Of a DNA stretch of 64,000 nt, positions 48,081 through 58,319 are shown in pieces. Position 1 is the stretch's first letter; every line of letters begins with the position of its first letter. Source of the stretch: Takakia lepidozioides (Eukaryota > Streptophyta > Takakiopsida > Takakiales > Takakiaceae); NCBI GenBank assembly GCA_030704615.1, contig CM060733.1:39432001-39496000 (forward strand), written 5' to 3'. The notes below the pieces were generated by a model. The model worked only from the letters and a program-made list of their open reading frames with translations, had not been told where the DNA came from and made no database searches. The position numbers were made by a program, and so were the translations under genes.

Positions 48081-50435
48081 AGGGGTAAAAATTCAAGTTT
48101 TTGTTTGGCATCAGGTTTCGGCACTACTACAAAGGGAGTGCCCTTCTGCTAATGAAGGGGAGGAATTGTCCATAACTTGAGGTAATTCCATGGAAAGACT
48201 ATGCTATTGATCTGCCAAGAACAAAATATGGCTAAGTTATGACATGCGCCTTTTTCATCCCTAGGATGAATGATTTTCATCCATGATGTTGAACCTAGAA
48301 GCAGGATGTGAAATTCGAAGGGGAAGAGTGCGTGTATCTTTTCGCAGCTGCTGCAGTGGTGTTGGCAGCACAGGATATCTGAGAAAGTTCCACCTACGCA
48401 AAGGGTATCAGCTTGCTTTTAAGAGAAATGTTAAGAAAGAAGAAAATATCTGAAAGTTCCACCTACGCAAAGGGTATCAACTTGCTTTTAAGAGAAATGT
48501 TAAGAGCTCCTGCTGGCTGTCTGTGCAAGAAGAAGCGGTGACGCCTTCTTAAGCAATGATCAAACCAGAGGGATCAGGTTTGTGATAAGGGCGGTGCACC
48601 ACTGCTGTCGCCATTGTCTTGATGAGCACATTAATGAGGAGATGGAGCGGCTCAGCAGGTGTGGGGGATGAGAAATGCAGGCTGGTGTGTATAGCGCCTC
48701 AGGTTGTCTGTGATCAAATCTGTAGCTGCTGTCTGTTTTTGAGCTTTAGGACCAGATCACTTGGTAAGGGAATCAGCTTGCCTTAAAGAGCGACGTTAAG
48801 GGCTGGCTGGCCTTCTGTGCAAGAGGAAGCGGGTGCCGCCTTCTGGTGTGTATGGCGCTTTAAGCTATCTATAATTAAGTTTTGTATCTGCCCTCTCTGT
48901 CTTAAAGGCTGTAGGACCAGATCACTTCATAGGGAAGAATGCACATGTAGAAGGAATAGAGGTAGAGGTTGGCAGACACAAGGATGTGCCAGCAGCTGAA
49001 GCAGAGCCGTCATGCCTAATGAGGACTGGAACACGATAAGAAGAGACGTCGGAAATGGCTGACGAGGGAGAGGACAAGGTGCCTCGTGACAGGCAAGAAC
49101 CCACCGCTTCAATGGATAAGACAGATAAGTTTGAAGAGTGGCCTTCTCTTTTTTGGTGACTTAGAAATCGCTTTGTGAAGTTTGGACTGTCTCTTGTATG
49201 TAGTAAGAGACACTGACATGTGAGGAAGAAAAAGAGCTTTGGAAATGGAATGAAGACACTGGACTTCAAACCAGGATGGACTGGAGATGGATGCACCTGC
49301 TGTACATTGTACAGTAGGAAAAATGAATGGAAACAAGGTTGATTCGTTGCTGGGACAAGAATGGTTGCTGCGTGTATTCTTGTTCCTTGTTTCAGCGTCA
49401 TGAGCTTGTACAAACAATCTAGCCTGGGATGTTGACACATTGCAGTCAATGTGGAACTAGCTTAGTAGGTAGAGGAAACCAGTGTGAGAGTTAGATAGAA
49501 CTGTTTGGAAAACAACAAGAGGGATGATGTGGATGGGGCAGAAAAACCAACATCTGTTTGGGTTTGGATCTGATTCTCAGGGTTGCTCTCAGCATGTGAA
49601 CCACTGAGGTTCACAGTTGATGGGAAAAGAGAGCTGTCAGGGTGTGTAAATTGAGACCTGTAGAAGGGTTGAGAGCTGTCTTGGGCAAAATGGCTACACC
49701 TGGGAAAAGTGGAGTGTGTGAAGCATTTGTCATTGGCAAGGAGGGACTGATAAAAGGGCTGATTATATCTTGTGTGACCAGGTTGATTTCAATGCTGGGT
49801 GCACTGGATGCTTGGCTGAATGCGCATTGCATTGCATCATAGACATGCTACAGTGGAAAGAGTGAGGAACATACTCACCCTGAAAGAAGAAAGAGAGAGG
49901 GAGAGAGAAAAGGACATAAGGGAGAGAGCTGACCAGCAAGAGGGGATGGAGAGAATGGATGATTGGGGCGGGTAAGATAAAGAAAGCATGAAACCATGAA
50001 GGCCAAACTGGTAGGCCTGCAACTCATGGCAGATCTGAGTTCCTCCTTCAAATCGTGATCTTATTACAAAGGGGATTCCACTTGTTGCTGACCAAGGGAG
50101 CTGCCCACAAGGGCAGTGGTCATCACTGACGTAGGGCTGGTTGCATCACTGAAGACAGCATGGTAACATGGCTGGTGCAGTGTACCAGGGAGAGGATGTC
50201 GTGTGTAGAAGTAGAACCACGGGTGAAAACAATACAGACTCCCCATCCATGTCTTCTCTTCCGCTGCGGCGTGGATGAGGATTGTGTGAACTCTGATCAT
50301 GAAGGACCTGAGGGGAAACCCACACCGAGTGACGATGCGTTGATCACCTGAGAGGAGAGCTCCTTTCCTTCCCTCAATTGACCTGGGGAGGAGCACAACT
50401 AGACTTGCACAGAAGGGGATTCACGCCCTTTCTTT
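48081..50435 (+). repeat. 3' LTR of gypsy element 1
   Basis: Direct repeat of 39044-41476. It differs mainly by one- or two-base gaps, plus a shortened second unit of the 138-bp duplication. Similarity ends at 50435, where the minus-strand gene resumes. Confidence 0.9.
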
Positions 50436-50451
50436 TCACACTACACCCTTG

Positions 50452-51614
50452 GCCTCCTCACTACCTCTTGCCTCCTCGCTAGCCTTATGTCTAGCCTGTT
50501 CCTTTGCCCTCTCTTTTGCCCTCTCACAGGCCTTCTATTTCTTACTAGTGTATTGCGTCTGCTTGGCTTTCTTCTTCTTCTTCGCGTGGGCGGGCCCTAC
50601 TGCATGTGCATCAGCTTCCTCCATTGTTGGATTTGCTGTCCTCATCCGACGCCCTTCACCTGCCATGCCGCCTGCACCAACCTCCCGAATGCCTATTCTG
50701 TCGTACTCTCGCTGCAGGTCCTCCCGTCCACCAACAAAAGGCGAAAGATTTAGTTTGCCCTCCCGCCCCAAGTTGGGCGATCCAAACATGCGATGAATAG
50801 CGGCTTTTGGAGTGACTGCTCGAGCAGTTGGAGCTGTCGATGATACCACCAGCGTGTCGGGCTCGTCGTCACTCTGTCATCCCCAACAATCGTGAGAACC
50901 AACATCGCAATGAAAACCACCATCGCAACCACCATCGCAACAATCGTGGAACAACAATGAAAACAAACCCAAGCAATGCCTAAGAATCACATGCAGAAGC
51001 AGCCTTCTCCAGAGCTGCCGGCTTTGCACACGCATTGCAAACTATCTAAGGTTCACTCAACCAGTAACTTGCAGAAATGAACATGAAACATGATGAACAA
51101 ATGAACACTATTTCGATAAGACGGAAAATAGGGTGAAATGTTTTGAAGGCACTTCATCTGCCCAGACAATCTTCTTAGCTCAGCATGGATTTCCTTAATT
51201 CCGGGATGCAACCTGTCATCTACAGCAAAGGTGTGCACCCTGTTGCAAATCTCAGTGCAACAACGACCTGTCTCCTTTCTAACCCCTCTGACCTTGATCA
51301 TTCTTCTCACCAACTCATGCTTTTGCGATGCAACCATGCACTTCCCGGGCTGCCAGGCTGAAGATGCCAAAACAAACAAAAAAAAGCGAAGAAGACCGCA
51401 CATGTTACACAAAGCGAAAGAGGAAGGGGCTTGCCTGAGAGTGCTCGGCTTCAGTTGGCGCGGGCTGTGAGCAAGACAATGGAATCTCCTGCTGGAGCTT
51501 CAGTTTGGCCATCCGAGAGGTTGGACGCCGCCCGTAGTACAAAACCTTCAGCTTCTGCCGCGGTCTGGATGTGGGGTTTCTCTCAGGAGAGCCACGCCCT
51601 TCTCCACGCGGCAT
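50452..51614 (-). CDS. Unidentified multi-exon gene, 5' exons
   Basis: The likely start is ATG 51614 (MPRGEGRGSPERNPT; ATG 51683 is an alternative), with exon 1 to about 51436. A second exon, about 51357-51150, reads CMVASQKHELVRRMIKVRG and DDRLHPGIKEIHAELRRLSG. The third, about 50875-50452, reads EPDTLVVSSTAPTARAVTPK, GREDLQREYDRIGIREVG and a basic helix rich in Lys/Arg/Ala/Glu, with one in-frame TAG near 50535. It ends at a donor-like AAG|GTGTAG immediately beside the 3' LTR. The next exon lies on the other side of the retroelement at 39026. No known domain; the basic helix and acidic tail suggest a nuclear protein. Confidence 0.42.
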
Positions 51615-51867
51615 AAGTCCCAGCAAAAGAAAAAATCTCTTGCCGTATGCGTGCGTACATGCCTCGAATGGAACTTCATCCAAGCGTCACATCAGGTGTC
51701 GAAGGCGTATCCGGGAAGCAAGCAAGCGCGGATCCCTGTGGAACATCCGGTTCAAAACCGACGGCGGAGGACATTTAATGCGCAACTGCGCCATTAAATG
51801 TCATAGGTATGGAGGTCGGCCACAGGCGCCGACTGGCCCACCCTCCCCCCAAGACTTCATCAATCGC

Positions 51868-52310
51868 CCGCTGGATGGAAAAAACGGCGCCGAATTTTCA
51901 TCCAGCGGATGAAGTAGGACGCAACGTGGCCCTCCCTCCGCCCAAGCCGTTCTCATCCAGGAGACGTCGGATGGAAAAACGGCGCCGAATTTCCATCCTG
52001 CAAGTAAGTCGGAGCGCGGTCGGATGGAAAACCGGCGCTGAATTTCCATCCTACAGGTAAGTCGGAGCGCGGCCGGATGGGAAACCGGCGCCGAATTTTC
52101 GTCCTGCAGGTAATTCGGAGCGCGGCCGGATGGAAAACCGGCGCCGAATTTCCATTTAGCAGTTAAGCGGAACCGCGGCCGGATGGAAAACCGGCACCGA
52201 ATTTCCATCCTGCAAGAAAGACGGAGCGCGGCGGATGGGAAACCGGCGCCGAATTTCCATCCTGCAGGTAATTCGGTCCACCTCATCGATGGAAAATCGG
52301 CACCGAATTT
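51868..52310. repeat. Palindromic satellite array 2 (95- then ~53-bp core spacing)
   Basis: Eight GGCGCC-type centres lie at 51886, 51981, 52034, 52088, 52140, 52193, 52245 and 52299, each in a palindrome such as GGATGGAAAACCGGCGCC followed by GAATTTCCATCC. The first interval is 95 bp with the spacer type of array 3; the rest are 52-54 bp. It lies just upstream of the minus-strand gene start (51614). Long frames through it (repeats of FGAGFPS-like phrases) are artefacts. Confidence 0.93.
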
Positions 52311-52340
52311 GTTTTTAGCGGATGAGAATGGTGGGAATAA

Positions 52341-52442
52341 CGTGCCAAAAGTGGCCTGCAAGGAAAAAACTCCAAGTTTAGTGTGTAACCAACAAAAAAA
52401 ACGCGAAAAACTTGATGGAACGACTAAAAATTGTTGGTGAAG
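52341..52442 (+). repeat. Array 'leader' repeat, left copy
   Basis: Contains GTGGCCTGCAAGG, then AACGCGAAAAACTTGATG and TGAAGGG. It recurs at 56735-56826 in the same orientation. The copies lie exactly at the two ends of gypsy element 2: similarity stops where the retroelement sequence (GCATCGAATCC) begins. Confidence 0.8.
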
Positions 52443-55400
52443 GGCATCGAATCCTTTTGACAGCGGCATAGCAGTCATAAAATCCATCGAGACACTTTCC
52501 CAAGACCCCTCTGGAATCGGCAAGGGTTATAACAGCCCCGCTTGCTTTTTGTACTCGCTCTCTGGTTTTGTTGGCATGTGGGTGCATGTCTTGACATACT
52601 CCTCGGCCTCCTCCCTCAGTTTGGGCCAGAAATACTCTTTCTTCAAGAGTGTCGCGGTGCGCTTGGCTCCGCCGTGGTCCGCAAGTGGGCCATCGTGGCA
52701 TTATCTCAAGAGACTATCTCTGATCCATCCATTCGGCACGTAGAGACGTTTTTGCTTATACCGGAGCAGTCCATTTTGCAAGTGGAACTACGATTTAACC
52801 CCCATCCTCAAGTCCCGCATCACGGACTTCGCCATCTCATCATTTCGGTAAGCCTTCCGGATCTTCTCGCCCCTGTACACCAACATAAGTTGTTGCTTTC
52901 TACTTAAAGCATCGGCCACCACATTGTCTCGTCCCGGTTTGTACTGGATATCCACGTCGAAGACGCCAAAGTATCTTGCCACCTAAGTTGTTTTGGGGAT
53001 AACTTAGGTTACGTGGCAAAATACTTCACCGTGACATTGTCCGTGAACACCTTCACCGGGTTGGAACCAATATAGTGGCGCCAAAGCTCAAGGCAATGCA
53101 CCACCGCCTTCATTTACTTCTCATGCATAGGCCACCGTCGCTCTATTTCATTCAGTTTCTTACTTTCGTAAATCACTGGACATCCATCCTGCATGAGTAC
53201 ACCCCCTATAGCGAAGTCCGACGCATCCGTATGAATCTCAAATGGACGGTCGAACTCCGGGATTTTGAGGACTGGAGCTTCCGCCATCCGCTGCTTCAAC
53301 TCGGCAAAAGCTTGACCACAAAAGGTGTTCCATACCCAGACTTTGGATTTACACAGAAGGTCTGACAACGGCCCCGCGATCTTGGCAAAATTTCTCACAT
53401 ACTTCCGGTAATAGGAGGCGAGTCCTAGGAAAGATCGCACTCCTGGGACCGAAGTCGGAGGCTCCCAGTCCAAGATCGCCCTCACCTTTCTGTCATCCAT
53501 TTTGATCCGATCCTGTGTAATCACATGCCCCAGGAACTCCACTTTTGTGACCCCGAATTCGCACTTTGAGCTTTGGCATACAGCTTCCCTTCCCGCAATT
53601 TCTGGAACACCCTTTTGAGGTGCTCCAGGTGCTCCTCATTTGTTTTCGAGTATACCAAGATGTCGTCGATGTACACGATCACAAAGTCATCTAGCCACTC
53701 CTGGAAAAGGCTGTTCATCAGCGTGCTAAAGGTCGCGGGTGCGTTGGTGAGTCCAAAAGGCATCATCAAGAACTCATACGAACCATATCTTGTCCTGCAC
53801 GCGGTTTTCTCCTCATCTCCTTCCGCCACTCGGATTTGATGGTAGCCAGAGTGCAAATCAATCCGGCTGAAATACTTCGCTCCTACCAACCGATCAAAGA
53901 GGTCGTCGATTCTTGGCAAAGGGTACCGGTTCTTGATAGTCACCTTATTCAGAGCCCTGTAGTCGACACACATCCGCAACGTCCCATCCTTCTTGTCTGC
54001 GAATAGCACCGGGGCTCCGTAAGGTGACTTACTCGGCCGGATGTACCCCTTTGACATTAGATCCTTGAGCTGAGTCTTCAGCTCGACCAACTCTCTGTGG
54101 CTCAACCGGTAGGGCGCTTTGGCAGGCGGCTCTGATCCCGGTATCACCTCAATCTTGTGGTCAACTCCCCTTCGCGGTGACAAGCCACTTGGTAAATCCT
54201 CCGGCATCACATCCCAGTATTTCTCCAAGATCCCCTTGATCCAATCTGGGCTCGGCTCCCCATCGCCTTCTCCCTTCACTTGTCTTACATAGAGCAAAAA
54301 CAGGGGCTCGTGTGACTCCTCCACAGCCCACTCCCTTGCTGACAGAAGGTTTATTCACCCTCCCACGGGGTTGGGCGTTTCCGACACTCGTAAAACTTTG
54401 CCACCATTCCCACACGGTAGCGTGACTACTCTCTTGCGGCCATCTATGACCGCTCCGGATCTGCTCAAAAGGTCATCCCCAAAATGAGATCCACTCCATC
54501 TATCTCGCAAATGGTGAAGTTCTCACGTCCCTCCCAACTCCCGAGTTGAAGAGGAAACATCGAACGCCAACCTCGTCGCCAATTGTGGTTCTCCTTTAGC
54601 AGAACGCACCTCAATAGAGGCCCCCACATCACTTGTCGGGAGTCCCGGCTTCCGTGCCGTTGCCGGTGTCATGAAGGAGTGCGACGCTCCTGTGTCCACC
54701 AACAACGACACGTTAGTTCCGGAGATTATCCCACTCACAAACATTAAGTGACTCCCTTTATGCAAGGCGCCAGTTTCCTGATACAACTCACAAGAGTAGT
54801 TGCCTACCTTGCAAGTCTTGGTGACCACCGCCTCCATCAAGCGGCTAATGGAAGCTTCGGACAACTCCGTGGTTGCCGAGTCATGTTCAATTGTCGGGGA
54901 TTCGTACACTTCTTGGCCAGGTGCCCGGGCTCCCCACAATTGAAGCACACTCCATCGAAGGTCGCCTTTTGTCCGCCATAAGGCGTCGCACCTGATTTTC
55001 CTTTCGGAGCACTAGGTGTCGTCTTGGCGTGTGAAGGCCCTCCCTTCGATTTCCACGTGCCATTGTCGCCGCGTGGCCTATCCCACTTCTTTTCCGATCG
55101 AAAGGAGTCACCCTCCCGCCGGGTCTTCTTGTGGTTCAGCTCTACGGCCTTGTCTTTCGCCCCTAGGGACATCCGAGAAAAATTCAGCCCTCTCAATTGC
55201 CTCGTTCAAAGTCTTAGGTGGCTTCTCCTCCAACTTACGTCTGGCCTATGGGGCCAGTCCCGCCACAAAGTTGAAGACCATTTTTGGTTCTGCCATGTCC
55301 GTGACTTCGAGCAACAGCACATTGAAAGCCTGAACATATCCCCGAATGTCATCCGTTTGCTTCAGATTCCTCATCTTGTCCCGGGCGAGCCAGGACGCGT

Positions 55401-56729
55401 TGAGGGGCACAAACTGTCTCTTCATCAGTTCCTTGAACCCACTCCAGTTTAAGGTTTCCGGGTTTGGACCTCGGTTGTGAAGGCCTTTCTGCCACCATTG
55501 TTGAGCATAGCCCCTCAAATAGGTGGGAGCCACTTCCACCCGATCCTCGTCACTCAACTTGGCCGCCCGGAAGTATTGCTCTAGCTCCAAGAGCCAGGTG
55601 TTGAGTGCCTTCCGATTTCGGACGCCCTCGAAGGTGCCGGGTTCCTTAGGCTTCACCTTAAACTTTGCCTTAGTGGAAGTGGCATTAGCCGCCTTCAACA
55701 CGTCTTTCAACGTCCCGCCAAACTGCACCAACAACCCTTCCCAAAAGGCTGCTGGCATAGGAGGCATCTGTTGGTCTGTCGGAGCTCTCAGGGATTCCTT
55801 GGGCTCCGACTCCTCAGATTCATCCCGTTCTTGAGAGGCCTCGTTTTCAAAAGCTTGCTTCCTCAAATGGTCACTTCGGTGACAAGTCGCCCCCATCGGG
55901 CTCACCAAGATCATCATCTTTCGGGCCGTACCGCTTTCGCTTTGGCTTGCCCGACTCCATGATGAGGCCGATCCCAAGGACGATCCCGTACTGAACTCTA
56001 AGCTCTGATACCAAGTGTCGCGCACCTCACTGCGGTAAGCTCCCCTTCAAGTCATAGTTACTCGCTTTGATACGCACGCCTAACTCCCAACCTGGCCGCC
56101 GGGCCAACTCGGAGCTTCGGCTGCTCACCAGGAGATAACGGTCCCCCTTTACTCTTCCAAGAAACCCTCTACCAATTTGGGCCTAATACAAATTCCCTTT
56201 GGTAGATGGCAGTCCGGAATAGCTCCCTATTCCTTGGTCGCTTTCCGGCTCGCTCACTTACTCACTAGTTTTTTGTCACCAACGGGCTTGCACCGTTCTC
56301 GGGGTTACTACTCCCCTATATATACTTCTGTGACTGTCCGCGGGGGTTTCACAAACAACCATGCCTTTTTATGGCAAACCACCACGAAGACCCTCGATTC
56401 CCGTTGATGAGTCGCGGTGAGTCTTGGCCCACCCACCACGGCCCCATTGGACCGTGGTGAGTCCCACGACTCCCACCACAAGGTCTCCGCCCCATGGTGA
56501 GTCCTATGCCACCCCCACTAAGTCCCACTAAGCTACCACCACCCCTTGTGGAGCCCCCCCCACCGCAACCCGGGTGTGGGCTCCACCTAGTGAGTGCCTC
56601 CGCCTCCTTGAGTGCCTTGGGCACTCAAGGGTGCTTCAGCCCCCCGTACCTATTGTTGCCACCGCCCCCACCACAGGGGCAGCCCCTCTGCGTCCCGACC
56701 CCCTGCCCTCAAGGCAAAGGGCCGCGACA
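52443..56729 (-). mobile_element. Chromovirus 2, truncated in integrase
   Basis: Minus-strand Ty3/gypsy copy of the same family as element 3. From right to left: a single LTR (56016-56729), primer site GCTCTGATACCA (56002-56013), gag from ATG 55960 with a single zinc knuckle ([14 protein letters not shown], about 54950), and protease ([10 protein letters not shown], about 54700). RT with [10 protein letters not shown] lies near 53680 and RNase H with [15 protein letters not shown] near 53200. It then has the start of integrase up to [15 protein letters not shown]. At 52443 it stops abruptly; the integrase core, chromodomain and second LTR are missing. Frameshifts break gag, protease, RT and RNase H. 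Truncation at the 3' side by recombination or deletion is likely. Confidence 0.93.
56016..56729 (-). repeat. LTR of chromovirus 2
   Basis: 714 bp with TGTCGC/GCGACA ends, next to the initiator-Met primer site. It is closely similar to 58320-59043 in the opposite orientation and includes the same CACTCAAGG/CCTTGAGTG-type segment and the TATATA-like promoter region (near 56320). Confidence 0.93.
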
Positions 56730-56734
56730 AAAAA

Positions 56735-56826
56735 CGTGGCCCGCAGGCGAAAAACTCTAGTTTAGTGTCTGATTAGATTAAAAAACGCGAAAAACTTGAT
56801 GCAACGACTGAAAATTGTTAATGAAG
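56735..56826 (+). repeat. Array 'leader' repeat, right copy
   Basis: Matches 52341-52442 (GTGGCCCGCAGG, AACGCGAAAAACTTGATG, TGAAGGG) and leads straight into array 3. Without the retroelement the order would be array 2, leader, array 3. Confidence 0.8.
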
Positions 56827-56839
56827 GGTCGATACGGGC

Positions 56840-57740
56840 GTCTGTGGATGGATATTCGGCGCCGTTTTTCCATCCTACAGATGATCTCTGTCGACCTCTC
56901 CCCCCAAGACGACTTCGTCCGTGCGGCCTTGGACGGAAATTCGGCGATGTTTTTCCATCCGGGGGATATTCTCTGTCGGCCAGATGTCGGCCTCTCCCCC
57001 CGAGACAACTTCATCCGGCCGGCCTCGGATGGAAACTCAGCGCCGAATTTCCATCCGGGGGATGTTCTCTGTTGGCCAGGTGTCGACCTCTCCCCCCGAG
57101 ACGACTTCGTCCGAACAGCCTCGGATGGAAATTCGGCGCCGTTTTTCCATCCGGGGGATGATCTCTGTCGGCCAGGTGTCGGCCTCTCCCCCCGAGACGA
57201 CTTCGTCCGGCCGGCCTCGGATGGAAATTCGGCGCCGTTTTTCCATCCTGGGGATGTTGTCTGTCGGGCAGGTGTCAGCCTCTCCCCCCGAGACGACTTC
57301 ATCCGTGCGGTCTCGGATGGAAATTCAGCGCCGTTTTTCCATCCGGGGGATGTTCTCTATCGGCCAGGGGTCGGCCTCTCCCCCCGAGACGACTTCATCC
57401 GTGCGGCCTGGGATGGAAATTCGGTGCCATTTTTCCATCCGGGGGATGTTCTCTGTCGGCCAGGTGTCGGCCTCTCCCCCCGAGACGACTTCATCCGTGC
57501 ACCCTCGGATGGAATTCGGCGCCGTTTTTCCATCCGGGGGATGTTCTCTATCGGCCAGGTGTCGGCCTCTCCCCCCGAGACGACTTCATCCGTACGCCCT
57601 CAGATGGAAATTCGGCGTCGTTTTTCTATCCGGGGGATGTTCTTTGTCGGCCAGGTGATGGACTCATCCCCTGATACGACTTCGTCCGACCAGCCTTGGA
57701 TGCAAATTCGGCGCCGTTTTTCCATCCGGGGGATCTTCTC
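56840..57740. repeat. Palindromic satellite array 3 (96-bp unit, about 10 units)
   Basis: The spacer word CGAGAC (CAAGAC or close variants in a few units) recurs near 56905, 57001, 57097, 57193, 57289, 57385, 57481, 57576 and 57671, a period of 96 bp. Each unit carries the palindrome GGATGGAAATTCGGCGCC plus GTTTTTCCATCC and a C-rich spacer (CTCTCCCCCCGAGACGAC). Frames stay open on both strands because 96 is a multiple of three; they are not genes. The array ends about 50 bases before a TATA-like element. Confidence 0.95.
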
Positions 57741-57787
57741 TGGCAGGCACGTGGGGCCGTCACCCTCCGATTGGACGTCCCTGGGTA

Positions 57788-57806
57788 TGGTTATATTAAA
57801 TGGTGC
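57788..57806 (+). promoter_or_regulatory. Candidate core promoter after array 3
   Basis: GGTTATATTAAATGGTGC, with a TATATTAAA box-like word, lies between the array and the ATG at 57965. A similar word (CATTTAATGGCGC, read toward the gene) lies between array 2 and the minus-strand gene start. Positional inference only. Confidence 0.35.
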
Positions 57807-57964
57807 TCTTTTCCTTTGCCACTTGCCCGACCTTCGCTCGTGACCCACGCGTTTCAAACCGAGATAGCAACAACACTTCCTCGCTCCGAGCTCCTCATCT
57901 TCCCCACACTCCCCCTTCCCTGTGCACCCTCTCTGCTTCCTGGCAGCCCTTTCAATAGTCCTCG

Positions 57965-58319
57965 ATGGCGTGCCGGGATCCCATAAACTGCCCAAACAAA
58001 CATTGCACCCCGTGGGACTTCTTGCCCAAGTCAGGGGATATTTTCATATACCTGCAGGATTGGATAGACCACTCTCAGCAGAGGAGGGTGCACGTGTCCG
58101 CTCTTGAGTACCTTCCTGGCTTCCACGATCAGCCTCGCGGGGACGGGCTTGCGCGGCTTTGGTGCCTGCGAATCGTTGATCTGCAGTATCCACCTACTTG
58201 GAACATCCCCAAAAGCCGCACGACCTTCCTACATCATTGGAGGTGCTGCCAGTGGGCCTACGAGGATTGCATCGGGTGTACGTACATGCTAGAGAGGATT
58301 CCATCGCAAACAGTGTATG
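57965..58319 (+). CDS. Unidentified gene start (Cys/Trp-rich), cut by the LTR of chromovirus 3
   Basis: ATG 57965 opens a frame reading MACRDPINCPNKHCTPWDFL, IFIYLQDWIDHSQQRRVHV, LARLWCLRIVDLQYPPTWN and CCQWAYEDCIGCTYMLE. It continues intact for about 118 codons until the LTR begins at 58320. Cys/His spacing (CRDPINCPNKHC; CCQWAYEDCIGC) suggests metal binding, but no family is recognised. Candidate promoter and array 3 lie directly upstream. The rest of the gene should resume beyond the retroelement, outside the window. Confidence 0.5.

Larger units (their letters stand above)
39044..50436 (+). mobile_element. Ty3/gypsy LTR retrotransposon 1 (complete structure, 11.4 kb)
   Basis: Two direct repeats of about 2.4 kb (39044-41476 and 48081-50435) enclose, in order, a tRNA primer site, a short unidentified ORF, gag with three zinc knuckles, protease, reverse transcriptase, RNase H, a second RNase H-like module, integrase and a polypurine tract. 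The order RT-RNase H-integrase is that of Ty3/gypsy; no chromodomain is seen. The frame is broken at many points, including the protease and RT active sites, so as read it is non-autonomous. It sits in an intron of the minus-strand gene, in antisense orientation. The LTRs lack clear TG...CA ends and I found no convincing target-site duplication. Confidence 0.92.

Noticed and set aside
48056-50445. CACACTACA at 48056 and 50437 as LTR ends or target duplication
   Set aside because: It is absent at the 5' LTR start and fits neither a 5-bp duplication nor TG...CA ends; left open.
51886-57700. E2F-type sites in the palindrome
   Set aside because: The centre resembles the GGCGCC part of E2F dyads, but the T-rich arm is offset by an extra base (TTCGGCGCC), so the consensus TTTSGCGC is not met.
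56778-57843. Long ORFs on both strands with phrases like FPSEAGR or RRFSIRG
   Set aside because: The 96-bp unit is a multiple of three, so every frame without a stop in one unit stays open through the array. Codon positions show no protein-type constraint.
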